DNA from: JBCCXL01 sp039191605
GTDB lineage: Bacteria > Acidobacteriota > Thermoanaerobaculia > Multivoradales > JAHZIX01
Reading direction: 5' to 3'
Length of the DNA stretch: 64,000 nucleotides
NCBI GenBank assembly: GCA_039191605.1
Contig: JBCCXL010000012.1
Span: forward strand, 62,001-126,000
Shown here piece by piece: positions 34,385-42,265 of this stretch (the stretch's first letter is position 1; each line of letters begins with the position of its first letter). Position numbers and translations under genes: made by a program. The notes beneath the pieces are model-generated. The model was not told where the DNA came from. It did not search any database and worked only from the letters and a program-made list of their open reading frames with translations.

Positions 34385-35721
34385 GGCGCTTCCTCCTGAT
34401 GGGAATGGCTGCGTAGGAAGGCCTGGATCGGCTCTAGAACCTGCTCCTCCCGGTCCTGTGCGACGAGCACATCGAGGTGTCCGTAGCGCTCCAGGAGATG
34501 GATCTCGACCTGATCTCCGCCGGCGTGGGCGGCGCTGTGAATGCCCGCCTGGAGCGCGTCGGATCCGAGACCGAGGGTGCCGAAGTAGAGGGTCGGGACC
34601 GAAAGCTCGGGCCAGCCGTCATCCACTGCGGTGTGGGGAGCGTCGGCGACGGAGACGAAGTAGGGGGCTTCGAGGTTCTGCACCGCGGGAAAGTAGCGAT
34701 CGTAGTCGATCATCATCGCCGCCAGTCGCCGTATCGGGGTCACTCCTGGAGGCCCTAGATCTTCCGGCAGCTCCGCGGGGCGAGCCAGAGCCCCGGGGCC
34801 CCAGGCGCCATAGAGCACCCGAGAGAGCAGTTCGCCTGGCTCCTTCGCTCCGGAGATGGCGGCGGTCATCAGGCGTCGGCGTTCTGCCCAGCCCCGGGAA
34901 CCGCCGACATCCCGCAGGAAGCCTTGTTCCTCCAGTAGAGCCAGGAGCCGAACATCGGCATTCTCGGGGAGCTCTTGGAGCTCTTCTCCTGGGGCAGGGC
35001 GGCGCTTGAAGGAGCCATCGAGGGCGATCAATCCGGCGACGGCATCGGGGCGCGCGGCGGCGACGGCGTAGGTGTAGGCGACCCCGCGGGAGAATCCCAT
35101 GACGAAGATTCGCTCGATGCCGCTATCCGCCCTCGCCAGCTCGAGAGCGGAAAGAGCATCCTGCACGAAGGCTTCCGAGTTCCAGGCGGCGCTGAAGCGG
35201 GGGTCTTCGAGGGGCGAGTTGGGGTCGAGGGTGTGGGTGCGATAGTCCAGCGCATACACCGCGACCGCCCCGGAGGCGAGCCAGACGTGGAGGGGTGCTA
35301 GCTCTGGATCTAGGTCGGCGGCCGCCGGAACGCGCCCGTTCATGAAGGTTCCTGGAAGGTAGAGCACCGCGATCTTCGGTGGAGTCTTAACGTCGCTGAA
35401 GCCGCGGATGCGGTTCACCGAGATCCGGTCGTGCTTGCCACCCGGCGGCACGCTGCGCTGGAAGCGCTGGACCTGCCATAGGCCGATGAGTTGAGCCTCG
35501 CCCTTCGGGGTCCAGGGAGCGAGGCTGGCATCGTCCTCCGACTCCGCCGGATTCTCCGGCAGCTGGAGCGCGGAGCCCATCGGAATCGGCTGATACCCCG
35601 AGGAGGCTTCAGCGACCGGTGCCCCCGGCATCGATGCCCAGAGGAACAAGCCGAGGCAGAGCAGCAGAGCGCAGAAGATCCACGATGGAGGAGGAGACGA
35701 GGGAGTGTAGGAAGTCTTCAT
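34381..35721 (-). CDS. Exported alpha/beta hydrolase
   Basis: A 446-residue alpha/beta hydrolase with an N-terminal signal/anchor segment (about 13-30). The oxyanion region LYLPGTFMNGR (about 120-130), nucleophile Ser211 in GFSRG, an acid in the region after TLYFGTLGLG, and His in ERYGHLDVL complete a plausible triad. The GFSRG box (Arg instead of the usual small residue) is uncommon. The family and substrate are unclear; polyester/lipid or peptide-ester hydrolysis are possible. It is coupled by a four-base overlap to the gamma-glutamyltransferase gene, suggesting a joint role in breaking down extracytoplasmic substrates. Confidence 0.82.
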   Translation of the reverse strand: MKTSYTPSSPPPSWIFCALLLCLGLFLWASMPGAPVAEASSGYQPIPMGSALQLPENPAESEDDASLAPWTPKGEAQLIGLWQVQRFQRSVPPGGKHDRISVNRIRGFSDVKTPPKIAVLYLPGTFMNGRVPAAADLDPELAPLHVWLASGAVAVYALDYRTHTLDPNSPLEDPRFSAAWNSEAFVQDALSALELARADSGIERIFVMGFSRGVAYTYAVAAARPDAVAGLIALDGSFKRRPAPGEELQELPENADVRLLALLEEQGFLRDVGGSRGWAERRRLMTAAISGAKEPGELLSRVLYGAWGPGALARPAELPEDLGPPGVTPIRRLAAMMIDYDRYFPAVQNLEAPYFVSVADAPHTAVDDGWPELSVPTLYFGTLGLGSDALQAGIHSAAHAGGDQVEIHLLERYGHLDVLVAQDREEQVLEPIQAFLRSHSHQEEAP

Positions 35722-35844
35722 GCCCGCATTGTAGCCGCAGCTGGGCCGTGGCTGGATCCGCTAGGCCTCGCTCGCCGGTTCTGCCTCGTGCAGCCCCTCA
35801 CTCTGTAGGCCCAAGCGCTGGGCTTTGAGGAATCGCCTGCCCTA

Positions 35845-35888
35845 AAAATAGAACACTCCGCGGATCCGAGGTCGTCGGACGCGGAGTG
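35845..35888 (-). terminator. Rho-independent terminator of the TPR-like gene
   Basis: CACTCCGCG (35854-35862) pairs with CGCGGAGTG (35880-35888), with an inner TCCGA/TCGGA stem. Read on the minus strand it is followed by TTCTATTTTT. It lies 110 bases after the stop of the minus-strand gene at 35999. Confidence 0.7.
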
Positions 35889-35998
35889 AGTCGCTCGCTA
35901 GAGGTGAGCTCGTCGAGGAGCAGCCCCGATTGGGCTTTGTTGCCCTGGAGCTGCCTTGGGGGAGCTGTCTTTTTTAGGGGAGCTGCCTTCTTAGGCTA

Positions 35999-37618
35999 CT
36001 AGGCCCGGGCTGGCGCCTGGCAGAGCTTCTGGGCGACTTCGTGCACCGTCTCCACCGTAGCCTTTTCGATCTGAGCCGCGCGGCAGAAGATGAGCAGAGC
36101 GCCGAGGGCCTCGTCGCTGAGGTTCTCTGCGGTGAAAGTCTGAACGATGGATTCCGCGAGGCGCTGAACCTCCCGCACCAATCCCCGCTCCAGATAGATG
36201 GTGGCGATCTCGAGCACCGCGAGGGCGGCATCGGTGGCCATGCCTCGGGTGAGGAAGCCATCGCGGACGGCGCGCAGGGTGGCGGCCGCGCGGGCCGGCT
36301 GTCCAAGGCCTCGCTGGACCCGGGAACCGAGCCATTCGAGACGCAGGAGGTCCAGCTCGCCGGCCTCGTCGGCGCTTTCCCGGGCCGCCTGCAGGGCGTT
36401 ACCGGCGGCGGCGTAGTCTTCCAGGTCGAGGGCCGCCTGCAGTCGCTGGTGATCTACCAGGAAGGCAAGTCGGGGTTCGGCCTCGAAGTCGATCAGCTCC
36501 GCCGCGCGGTCCAGCTGCCGCAGGCACTCATCCGGCCGTCCCAGCTCTCGCTCGAGGTCGGCGCGGGTGAGCAGGGTACGGCCCAGCCAGTGAGTGTCGC
36601 CTCGCTCCTCCCGCAGGGCTTGCACCTCGCAGAGGCATTCCAGAGCCTCTTCGCGACGGCGCTGGGCGTTGCGCTGATGGGCGAGGAGCTCAAGCACCTG
36701 GAGTCGGCCGAGGTCGGTGCCGGTGCCGGCTTCGAGGTGCTGCAGGGCGAGCCGAAACTCTTCGTCCGCCAGCACCAGACGACCGCTGACCCGCAGCGCG
36801 TTGCCGAGGAAAGCGCGGGCGGTGGCCCGTACGTCCTCGGCGATCTGTGGGCTGTAGGCGGTGGGGTCGATTTGGTCTGCCACCAGGACCGCGAGGGTCG
36901 CCATTTCCACCGCCGCGGAGGCGTCCTGGGGAGCCAGGGATCGGGACCGCTCGCACAGCAGACCGGAGAGAGCCCAGGTCTGGAAGCGCTCACAATTGCG
37001 CACCATCAGGGTGCGTCGTGAGGCGGGGTGTCGCAGTAGCTCTTCGCAGCGCTCGGGAGCGTCTTCCCGCTCTTGGGCGTTATCGCTCTGCCAATTCAGG
37101 CGCATGCGCTCGAAGCGCCGCCGAATTCGTTCCTGTTCGGCGTCGTCGATGACCGCCGGGGTGGACTTGAACAACTTGCTCATGCGCGGTGCACAGGTCG
37201 TGCATACGGTGGCCAAGTGACGGAGATAGGCGGCGACGGTGACATCCGGGTTTTCCAGCAGGGACCACACCAGCTCGCCGAGGCTCTCGGAGTCGAAGTG
37301 GTGCTCTCTGGAGCACTCTTCAGAGCACCCTCTAGAACACTCTGGAGAGCTCTCTGGAGAATGCTCCGAAGAACACTCCGGAGAGCACTGCCCGGCGCAT
37401 TCTTTGGTCGCCCGCGAGGCGCTGGTGACGGCAGCGCTACCTACGGCAGCAATCGCTGCGTATTGGCCGCTTTGCTCCGCGTAGCCGAGGCAGATAGGGC
37501 AGCGGGATAGCAGGTGGAGCAACGAGAACAGCGGCCTGGGACCAAGGTGTTCGTTGCCGAAGCGCAATAAGCGCTCAAAGTGCTCTATTGGAGGATGAGT
37601 TGGATCGAAATCAGCCAT
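35999..37618 (-). CDS. TPR-like repeat protein with CxxC pairs and a periodic Cys/His array
   Basis: A 539-residue protein (start ATG 37618 with GGAGG eleven bases upstream). The C-terminal two thirds (about 200-535) are helix-turn-helix repeats of TPR/SEL type (LGNALRVSGRLVLADEEFRLAL, LTRADLERELGRPDECLRQL and similar). The N-terminal part has CPIC (40-43) and a later CTTC, with a striking insert between: Cys at 74, 78, 82, 94, 98, 102 and His at 86 and 106, all spaced by exactly four residues, with Ser90 filling the single gap. The DNA there is a 12-base tandem repeat. The same general arrangement (N-terminal Cys motifs plus TPR) occurs in large paralogous families of uncharacterised Acidobacteriota proteins. 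Function unknown; metal binding by the array is an inference. Confidence 0.75.
   Translation of the reverse strand: MADFDPTHPPIEHFERLLRFGNEHLGPRPLFSLLHLLSRCPICLGYAEQSGQYAAIAAVGSAAVTSASRATKECAGQCSPECSSEHSPESSPECSRGCSEECSREHHFDSESLGELVWSLLENPDVTVAAYLRHLATVCTTCAPRMSKLFKSTPAVIDDAEQERIRRRFERMRLNWQSDNAQEREDAPERCEELLRHPASRRTLMVRNCERFQTWALSGLLCERSRSLAPQDASAAVEMATLAVLVADQIDPTAYSPQIAEDVRATARAFLGNALRVSGRLVLADEEFRLALQHLEAGTGTDLGRLQVLELLAHQRNAQRRREEALECLCEVQALREERGDTHWLGRTLLTRADLERELGRPDECLRQLDRAAELIDFEAEPRLAFLVDHQRLQAALDLEDYAAAGNALQAARESADEAGELDLLRLEWLGSRVQRGLGQPARAAATLRAVRDGFLTRGMATDAALAVLEIATIYLERGLVREVQRLAESIVQTFTAENLSDEALGALLIFCRAAQIEKATVETVHEVAQKLCQAPARA
37300..37400. repeat. 12-nt tandem repeat coding for a Cys/His-xxx array
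   Basis: About eight diverged copies of a 12-base unit (typified by CTCTGGAGAGCA-like phrases) encode the [Cys/His]-Ser-x-Glu array of the TPR-like protein. The unit is a multiple of three, so expansion or loss keeps the frame. Confidence 0.7.
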
Positions 37619-37831
37619 AAGAATGGAATCCTCCTGCGGCAACCGTTCTGTGTGCAATCGTAGGAGTAGCGTATCGATAGCATAGCGCGGAACCGAGGGG
37701 GGGGACCAGGAAAATTAATGTTTAAGTGTGCATTTATCTAATTTTCAGCTATTTTCCCCTGGAGGGGAGGAGCGCAAGGAATTTCGGGGGATTCGCGGAG
37801 ACCATCCTGCGCTCGGGGCGTCCTCTCTCCA

Positions 37832-38602
37832 TCAGCGGTCTGAAGGCGGAACGGTTCTTGGATCCGGTACCGGTGGGTTGCCGAGGAATTTCGCCAGGGC
37901 CCCACCGGTGGCATAGGTCAACAACGCCCAGAGGGCACCGAGCAGTGCGCAGAGGATCAGGCCGAGGAGAGCCGAGTCGGGGGCATCGAGGGGTAGGTTG
38001 CGGTAGCGTTCGAAGATGTCGTCGCCGCGCAAGAGCTCCGGGAGAGGGGCCTGGTGAAAAGGGGGGACTCGAGAGGTGAGGATGGAACCGATCTCGTAGG
38101 CGTCTCCGGTGAGACCGAGGAAGGGGGCGAGGGCCAGGGGGAGGGAGAGGCCGAAGAGCAGCCCGTCGTTGCGGGAGGCGGCGAAGCGCAGAAACCAGAC
38201 CCCCGGAAAGAGGGTGAGGAGGTAGGGGCCGAAGACCGTCGCCAGGTAGATCAGGTCGCTGCCGTAGGTGTCGAATTCCACCAGCTGTCCGGCGTAGTCG
38301 CTTCCTGCCGAGACCCAGTCGAAGATGCCCGCCAGGAGGTGGCCGCCGTAGATGGCGTCGATCTCCAAGCGCGTGACGCTACCGCCGGTAGCCATGCAGG
38401 CAAAGGCGTGGAGAAGCTCGTGAATGGGGACGTAGATCCACCACCCTACGAGAAGACCGAAGGCGATCCTCGCCAGGTCTTTGTACCCTCCCCGGAGACA
38501 GTGATCGAGACCGTAGAAGGTATCGGTGATGGGGAGTCGGAAGAGGTGCAGGATGCGCTCCCGCACCGCAGGCCTGGTAGAGGCTTCGCTAGCGCTCATC
38601 AT
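37832..38602 (-). CDS. M50-like membrane metalloprotease homologue
   Basis: A 256-residue polytopic membrane protein with the zinc motif HELLH inside a membrane helix (VPIHELLHAFACM, about residues 59-71), as in site-2 proteases and the related DUF3267 family. A second conserved acidic element may be GLTGDAYEIG (about 163-172). Four to five membrane helices are apparent. S2P-type proteases cut membrane-spanning regulators, but no substrate such as an anti-sigma factor is adjacent. Orientation and position 82 bases after pntB suggest possible co-transcription, without a clear functional link. Confidence 0.7.
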   Translation of the reverse strand: MMSASEASTRPAVRERILHLFRLPITDTFYGLDHCLRGGYKDLARIAFGLLVGWWIYVPIHELLHAFACMATGGSVTRLEIDAIYGGHLLAGIFDWVSAGSDYAGQLVEFDTYGSDLIYLATVFGPYLLTLFPGVWFLRFAASRNDGLLFGLSLPLALAPFLGLTGDAYEIGSILTSRVPPFHQAPLPELLRGDDIFERYRNLPLDAPDSALLGLILCALLGALWALLTYATGGALAKFLGNPPVPDPRTVPPSDR

Positions 38603-38684
38603 GATGGTTTCCGCAGCGGCCCGAGTCTCGGCCTGAATCTCGGCCTGAGTCTCGGTTCGACGCTGCCCTCCGATACTAGAGGGA

Positions 38685-40139
38685 TCAGTCGGCGATCTCC
38701 TTGAATTCCTTGACCAGCTCCTGGAGGATCTTCTTGGCGTCCCCGAAGAGCATCATGGTGTTGTCGTATTCGAAGAGCTCGTTCTTGATGCCCGCAAAGC
38801 CCGGTGAGAGGGAGCGCTTGATCACCATCACGGTGCTCGCTTCCTGCACGTCCAGAACCGGCATGCCGAAGATCGGGCTCGCCGGATCCTTGCTGGCGGC
38901 GGGGTTGACCACGTCGTTGGCGCCCACCACCAGCACCGCGTCGGTGTTGCGGAACTCGGGGTTCACGGTGTCCATCTCCAGCAGCTGCTCGTAGGGTACG
39001 TCCGCCTCCGCCAGCAGCACGTTCATGTGGCCGGGCATGCGCCCCGCCACCGGATGGATGCCGTAGGTCACCTGGCAGCCGCGCTTGGCCATCAGGTCGG
39101 CGAGCTCGCGCACCGTGTGCTGCGCCTGGGCTACCGCGAGACCGTAGCCCGGCACCACCACCAGGCTCTCGCAATTCTCCAGCACGAGGACCGCCTCTTC
39201 CGGGCTATAGGAGGTGACGTTGACGTAGTCCCGGGCGTCCTTGGCGGCGCCGCCGCCGGAATCTTCGGCTCCAAAGCCGCCGAAGAGCACGTTGGCGAGG
39301 GAGCGGTTCATCGCCTTGCACATGATCTGGGTGAGGATCAGGCCGGAGGCGCCCACCAGGGCGCCGCTGATGATCAGCACGTTCTCCTGGAGAACGAAGC
39401 CGGTGGCGGCGGCGGCGAGGCCGGAATAGGAATTCAGCAGCGAGATCACCACCGGCATGTCGGCGCCGCCGATGGGGATCACCAGCAGTACGCCCAGCAC
39501 CAGGCTAGCGACGGTGACCCCCAAGAGCAGCTGCAGCTGCAGGGTGGGGTCGGTGGCGGAGAGGGCGAAGTAAACGCCCCCACCGACGCTGCCGGCCAGC
39601 AGCAGCAGGTTCAGCACGTGGCGCCCCGGCAGCAGCACCGGCTTGCCGGAGATCCAGCCCTTGAGCTTCAGGAAGGCGACGATGCTGCCGGTGAGGGTGA
39701 CGGAGCCAATGAGCACCGAAATCACGGTGGTGAGGGCAGGGCTCGTGCCCAGCAGGCTGGTGACGGTGACCGCCGCGGGATTCTCGCCCCGTTCCAGCAC
39801 GCTCTGCCACACGATGGAGAGGGCGACCAGGGCCGAGGCGGCGCCGCCGCAGCCGTTGAATAAGGCCACCATTTCGGGCATCGAGGTCATGGGGATCCGG
39901 AAGGCGGCGAAGGCGCCGATGACGCCGCCGACCACCAGGCCGACAAGAATCCAGGTCCAGCTCAGCACCTCGATGTGCACCAGGGTGGCGACGATGGCCA
40001 GCAGCATCGCCAGGGCGGAGAGGAAGTTGCCGCGGCGGGCGGTGCGAACCCGGGTCAGCCCCTTGAGGCCGACGACGAAGAGGATCGCCGAAACCAGGTA
40101 GAGGATGGCGACGAGAGGGGAGAATGCGGTTGCGCTCAT
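38685..40139 (-). CDS. pntB: Proton-translocating NAD(P) transhydrogenase subunit beta
   Basis: A 484-residue subunit with about nine membrane helices (about 1-290) and a C-terminal NADP(H)-binding domain III (about 305-484; VVPGYGLAVAQAQHTVRELADLM, GIHPVAGRMPGHMNVLLAEADVPYEQL, VVGANDVVNPAA). All are hallmarks of PntB. The complex couples proton entry to transfer of hydride from NADH to NADP+, supplying NADPH for biosynthesis. It is the third gene of pntAA-pntAB-pntB. Confidence 0.98.
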   Translation of the reverse strand: MSATAFSPLVAILYLVSAILFVVGLKGLTRVRTARRGNFLSALAMLLAIVATLVHIEVLSWTWILVGLVVGGVIGAFAAFRIPMTSMPEMVALFNGCGGAASALVALSIVWQSVLERGENPAAVTVTSLLGTSPALTTVISVLIGSVTLTGSIVAFLKLKGWISGKPVLLPGRHVLNLLLLAGSVGGGVYFALSATDPTLQLQLLLGVTVASLVLGVLLVIPIGGADMPVVISLLNSYSGLAAAATGFVLQENVLIISGALVGASGLILTQIMCKAMNRSLANVLFGGFGAEDSGGGAAKDARDYVNVTSYSPEEAVLVLENCESLVVVPGYGLAVAQAQHTVRELADLMAKRGCQVTYGIHPVAGRMPGHMNVLLAEADVPYEQLLEMDTVNPEFRNTDAVLVVGANDVVNPAASKDPASPIFGMPVLDVQEASTVMVIKRSLSPGFAGIKNELFEYDNTMMLFGDAKKILQELVKEFKEIAD

Positions 40140-40158
40140 AATGTCTTCCGTCCCGCTC

Positions 40159-40449
40159 TCAGCGCTTCTTCTTCTGGTTGAACATGTGCAGCATGCGGTC
40201 CGTCACCAGGAAGCCGCCGACGACGTTGATGGTGGCGAAGATGATCGCCGCCAGGCCGAGGATCGAGCTGATCTCGGCGGAGCCGGTGCGGGCGGCGATG
40301 ATGGCGCCGACGATGGTGATGCCGGATACCGCGTTAGCGCCGCTCATCAGCGGGGTGTGCAGCGTCGGCGGAATCTTGGTGATGATCTCGAAGCCGACGA
40401 ACATCGCCAGCACGAACACATAGATGCCGATGATCAAGGCTTCGGTCAT
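40159..40449 (-). CDS. pntAB: Transhydrogenase membrane subunit alpha-2
   Basis: A 96-residue subunit with three membrane helices. In E. coli this segment is fused to the C-terminus of PntA; here it is a separate gene, the split three-subunit form common in alpha-proteobacteria and many other phyla. The conserved phrase PTLHTPLMSGANAVSGI is intact. Its start overlaps the pntAA stop by four bases. Confidence 0.97.
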   Translation of the reverse strand: MTEALIIGIYVFVLAMFVGFEIITKIPPTLHTPLMSGANAVSGITIVGAIIAARTGSAEISSILGLAAIIFATINVVGGFLVTDRMLHMFNQKKKR

Positions 40450-41747
40450 GACGACTCTCCGCTGTTCTGCTCCGAGTTGGCGTTCGCCTCGTCCGCGGAC
40501 GAGAGTGGCGTGATCTCCCGCGTCTCCTGGTGGGCGACCTCTTCAGCCTCCCCGGGCTCCTCAGCCTTCCCAGCTTTCTCGGCCCCTTCAGTTTCCTCAG
40601 GACCGGGCTGGGGTTGCCCCAGCATCTCGGCGACCCGAGTCTGAGTGATCTTCCCGTCGTGGGTCAGCAGACATCCGGCGAGAACCTCGTCTTCCAGATC
40701 CGGCGCCAGGGCTCCCTCCTCCAGCATCAGGTCCACCAGGGCGAGGAGGTTGCGGGCGTAGAGCACCGAGGCGTCGTGGGCCATGGTTTGGGAAGGCAGG
40801 TTCGAGGGCCCGAGGATCAGTACTCCATCCACCTCGACTTCCTCGTCCGCCTTGGAGAGGGCACAGTTGCCGCCCTGGCTCACCGCCAAATCGACGATCA
40901 CCGATCCGGGCTTCATCGCCCGCACCATCTCCTCGTTGATCAAAATCGGCGCCTTCTTGCCCGGGATCAGGGCGGTGGTGATGGCGACGTCCGCCTGGGA
41001 GAGATGGCGCTTGACGATCTCCCGCTGCTTGGCGAGAAACTCCGGCGTCATCTGCTTGGCGTAACCTCCCTGCCCCTCGCCGCTCTCCTCCAGCGGCAGC
41101 TCGATGAACTTGCCGCCGAGGGACTCGACCTGTTCCTTGACCACCGGTCGGATATCCGAGACTTCCACCACAGCGCCGAGGCGACGGGCGGTAGCCACCG
41201 CCTGGAGACCGGCGACGCCGGCTCCCATCACCACCACTCGGGCGGGAGGAATGGTGCCGGCGGCGGTCATCAGCAGGGGGAAGTAGCGCCCGAGGCTCAG
41301 CGCTCCCAGCAGCACCGCCTTGTAGCCGGCGATGCTCGCCTGGCTGGAGAGGGCGTCCATGCTCTGGGCGCGGCTGATGCGCGGCACCAGCTCCATGGAG
41401 AAGGTGGTGATACCGGCGTCGGCGAGCTCGGCGACCCGCTGGGGCTGGTCGTAGGGAGCGAAGAATCCGGCGACGGCGGCGCCGGAGCTCAGGGCCTGGA
41501 TCTCCTCCGTCGTGGGGGGCTGCACCTTGAGCACCAGCTGCGCCGCCGCCAGCGCCGAGGCCGGGTCGGTGGCGATGGCGGCGCCGGCGTTGCTATAGCC
41601 GATATCCGGCAGACGGGCGTGGGCGCCGGCGCCGGCCTCCACGGTGACCTCGGCACCGGCTTGGATGAGCTTCTTGACGGTCTCCGGAGTCGCCGCGACG
41701 CGGCTTTCCTGCGGATCCTTCTCTTTGGGAATGAAGACGTTGACCAT
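40446..41747 (-). CDS. pntAA: Transhydrogenase soluble subunit alpha-1 (NAD(H)-binding)
   Basis: A 433-residue subunit homologous to domain I of PntA and to alanine dehydrogenase (KEKDPQESRVAATPE, GAGVAGLQAVATARRLGA, and the RAQSMDALSSQASIAGYKA segment). It binds NAD(H). I start at ATG 41747 (MVNVFIPKEKD), with AGGAAAGG upstream; a frame extending to 41840 adds a low-complexity stretch outside the family. The C-terminus carries an extra tail of about 55 residues rich in Glu, Ala and Gly. A 19-base tandem duplication in the leader duplicates the ribosome-binding sequence. Confidence 0.96.
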   Translation of the reverse strand: MVNVFIPKEKDPQESRVAATPETVKKLIQAGAEVTVEAGAGAHARLPDIGYSNAGAAIATDPASALAAAQLVLKVQPPTTEEIQALSSGAAVAGFFAPYDQPQRVAELADAGITTFSMELVPRISRAQSMDALSSQASIAGYKAVLLGALSLGRYFPLLMTAAGTIPPARVVVMGAGVAGLQAVATARRLGAVVEVSDIRPVVKEQVESLGGKFIELPLEESGEGQGGYAKQMTPEFLAKQREIVKRHLSQADVAITTALIPGKKAPILINEEMVRAMKPGSVIVDLAVSQGGNCALSKADEEVEVDGVLILGPSNLPSQTMAHDASVLYARNLLALVDLMLEEGALAPDLEDEVLAGCLLTHDGKITQTRVAEMLGQPQPGPEETEGAEKAGKAEEPGEAEEVAHQETREITPLSSADEANANSEQNSGESS

Positions 41748-41753
41748 CGCTAC

Positions 41754-41791
41754 CTTTCCTGGGGCGGGCCGGCTTTCCTGGGGCGGGCCGT
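41754..41791. repeat. 19-nt tandem duplication carrying the pntAA ribosome-binding site
   Basis: CTTTCCTGGGGCGGGCCG followed by G or T occurs twice in direct succession. On the minus strand each copy contains AGGAAAG; the copy nearer pntAA lies about six bases before its ATG. Confidence 0.7.
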
Positions 41792-42177
41792 TGGAAGTCC
41801 AGCGATCGGGCGGATCGTCCGCGGCGCGGCTCTGCGGCACTCCTCTTCGGCACTCCCTCTACAGCACGGCTGCGCTGACGGAGAGAGGAGCACGACCAGC
41901 CTCCAGGGCTCCGGGAGAGAGTTCTCCGGTGCGCTCGGGGTCCGCTGGGAAAGCGCCGATCTGCGATCGACTGGATACTGAGGGCGAGGCTGATCCTACC
42001 CTTGCCATCAGGGCCACGCAAGGCGGATGGAGACCCCCGGAGAACTCGCCCCGCAGGTCGCCGTAAGTGCCCTTTACGGTGCCTTTAGGAGGGCCCTTGG
42101 GAGTGGCCTTCGATGGCGCTTCGAGCGTCGCCTTGGGAGGGGCTTTCGAGGCGACTCCGCGGCCGAAAATGAAAGCG

Positions 42178-42183
42178 TATAAT
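42178..42183 (+). promoter_or_regulatory. TATAAT -10 element before the asparagine-synthetase-like gene
   Basis: A perfect TATAAT in an AT-richer patch (GAAAATGAAAGCG precedes it) at a suitable distance from the operon start at 42266. No recognisable -35 box at 16-18 bases. Confidence 0.45.
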
Positions 42184-42265
42184 CGCCTTTCGGTGGAGAT
42201 TTCCGGGATCTCTGGAGTCCACCGAGGACCCTTTGTCGATCGATCCTCCAAGGAGCCTGCATCTC

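Larger units (their letters stand above)
41748..42265. other. Divergent intergenic region, 518 nt, with 12-nt periodic repeats and a promoter
   Basis: This region lies between divergent pntAA and the asparagine-synthetase-like gene. Around 42066-42150 the DNA has a 12-base periodicity (on the minus strand a frame would read repeated P-K-A-T/P-P-K-G). A TATAAT box lies at 42178-42183, about 83 bases before the start at 42266; no good -35 box is seen. A minus-strand frame spans 41859-42251 but looks like a repeat-derived chance frame. Confidence 0.5.

Noticed and set aside
40530..41981. A 483-codon + strand frame
   Set aside because: Antisense of pntAA, which is a confident gene.
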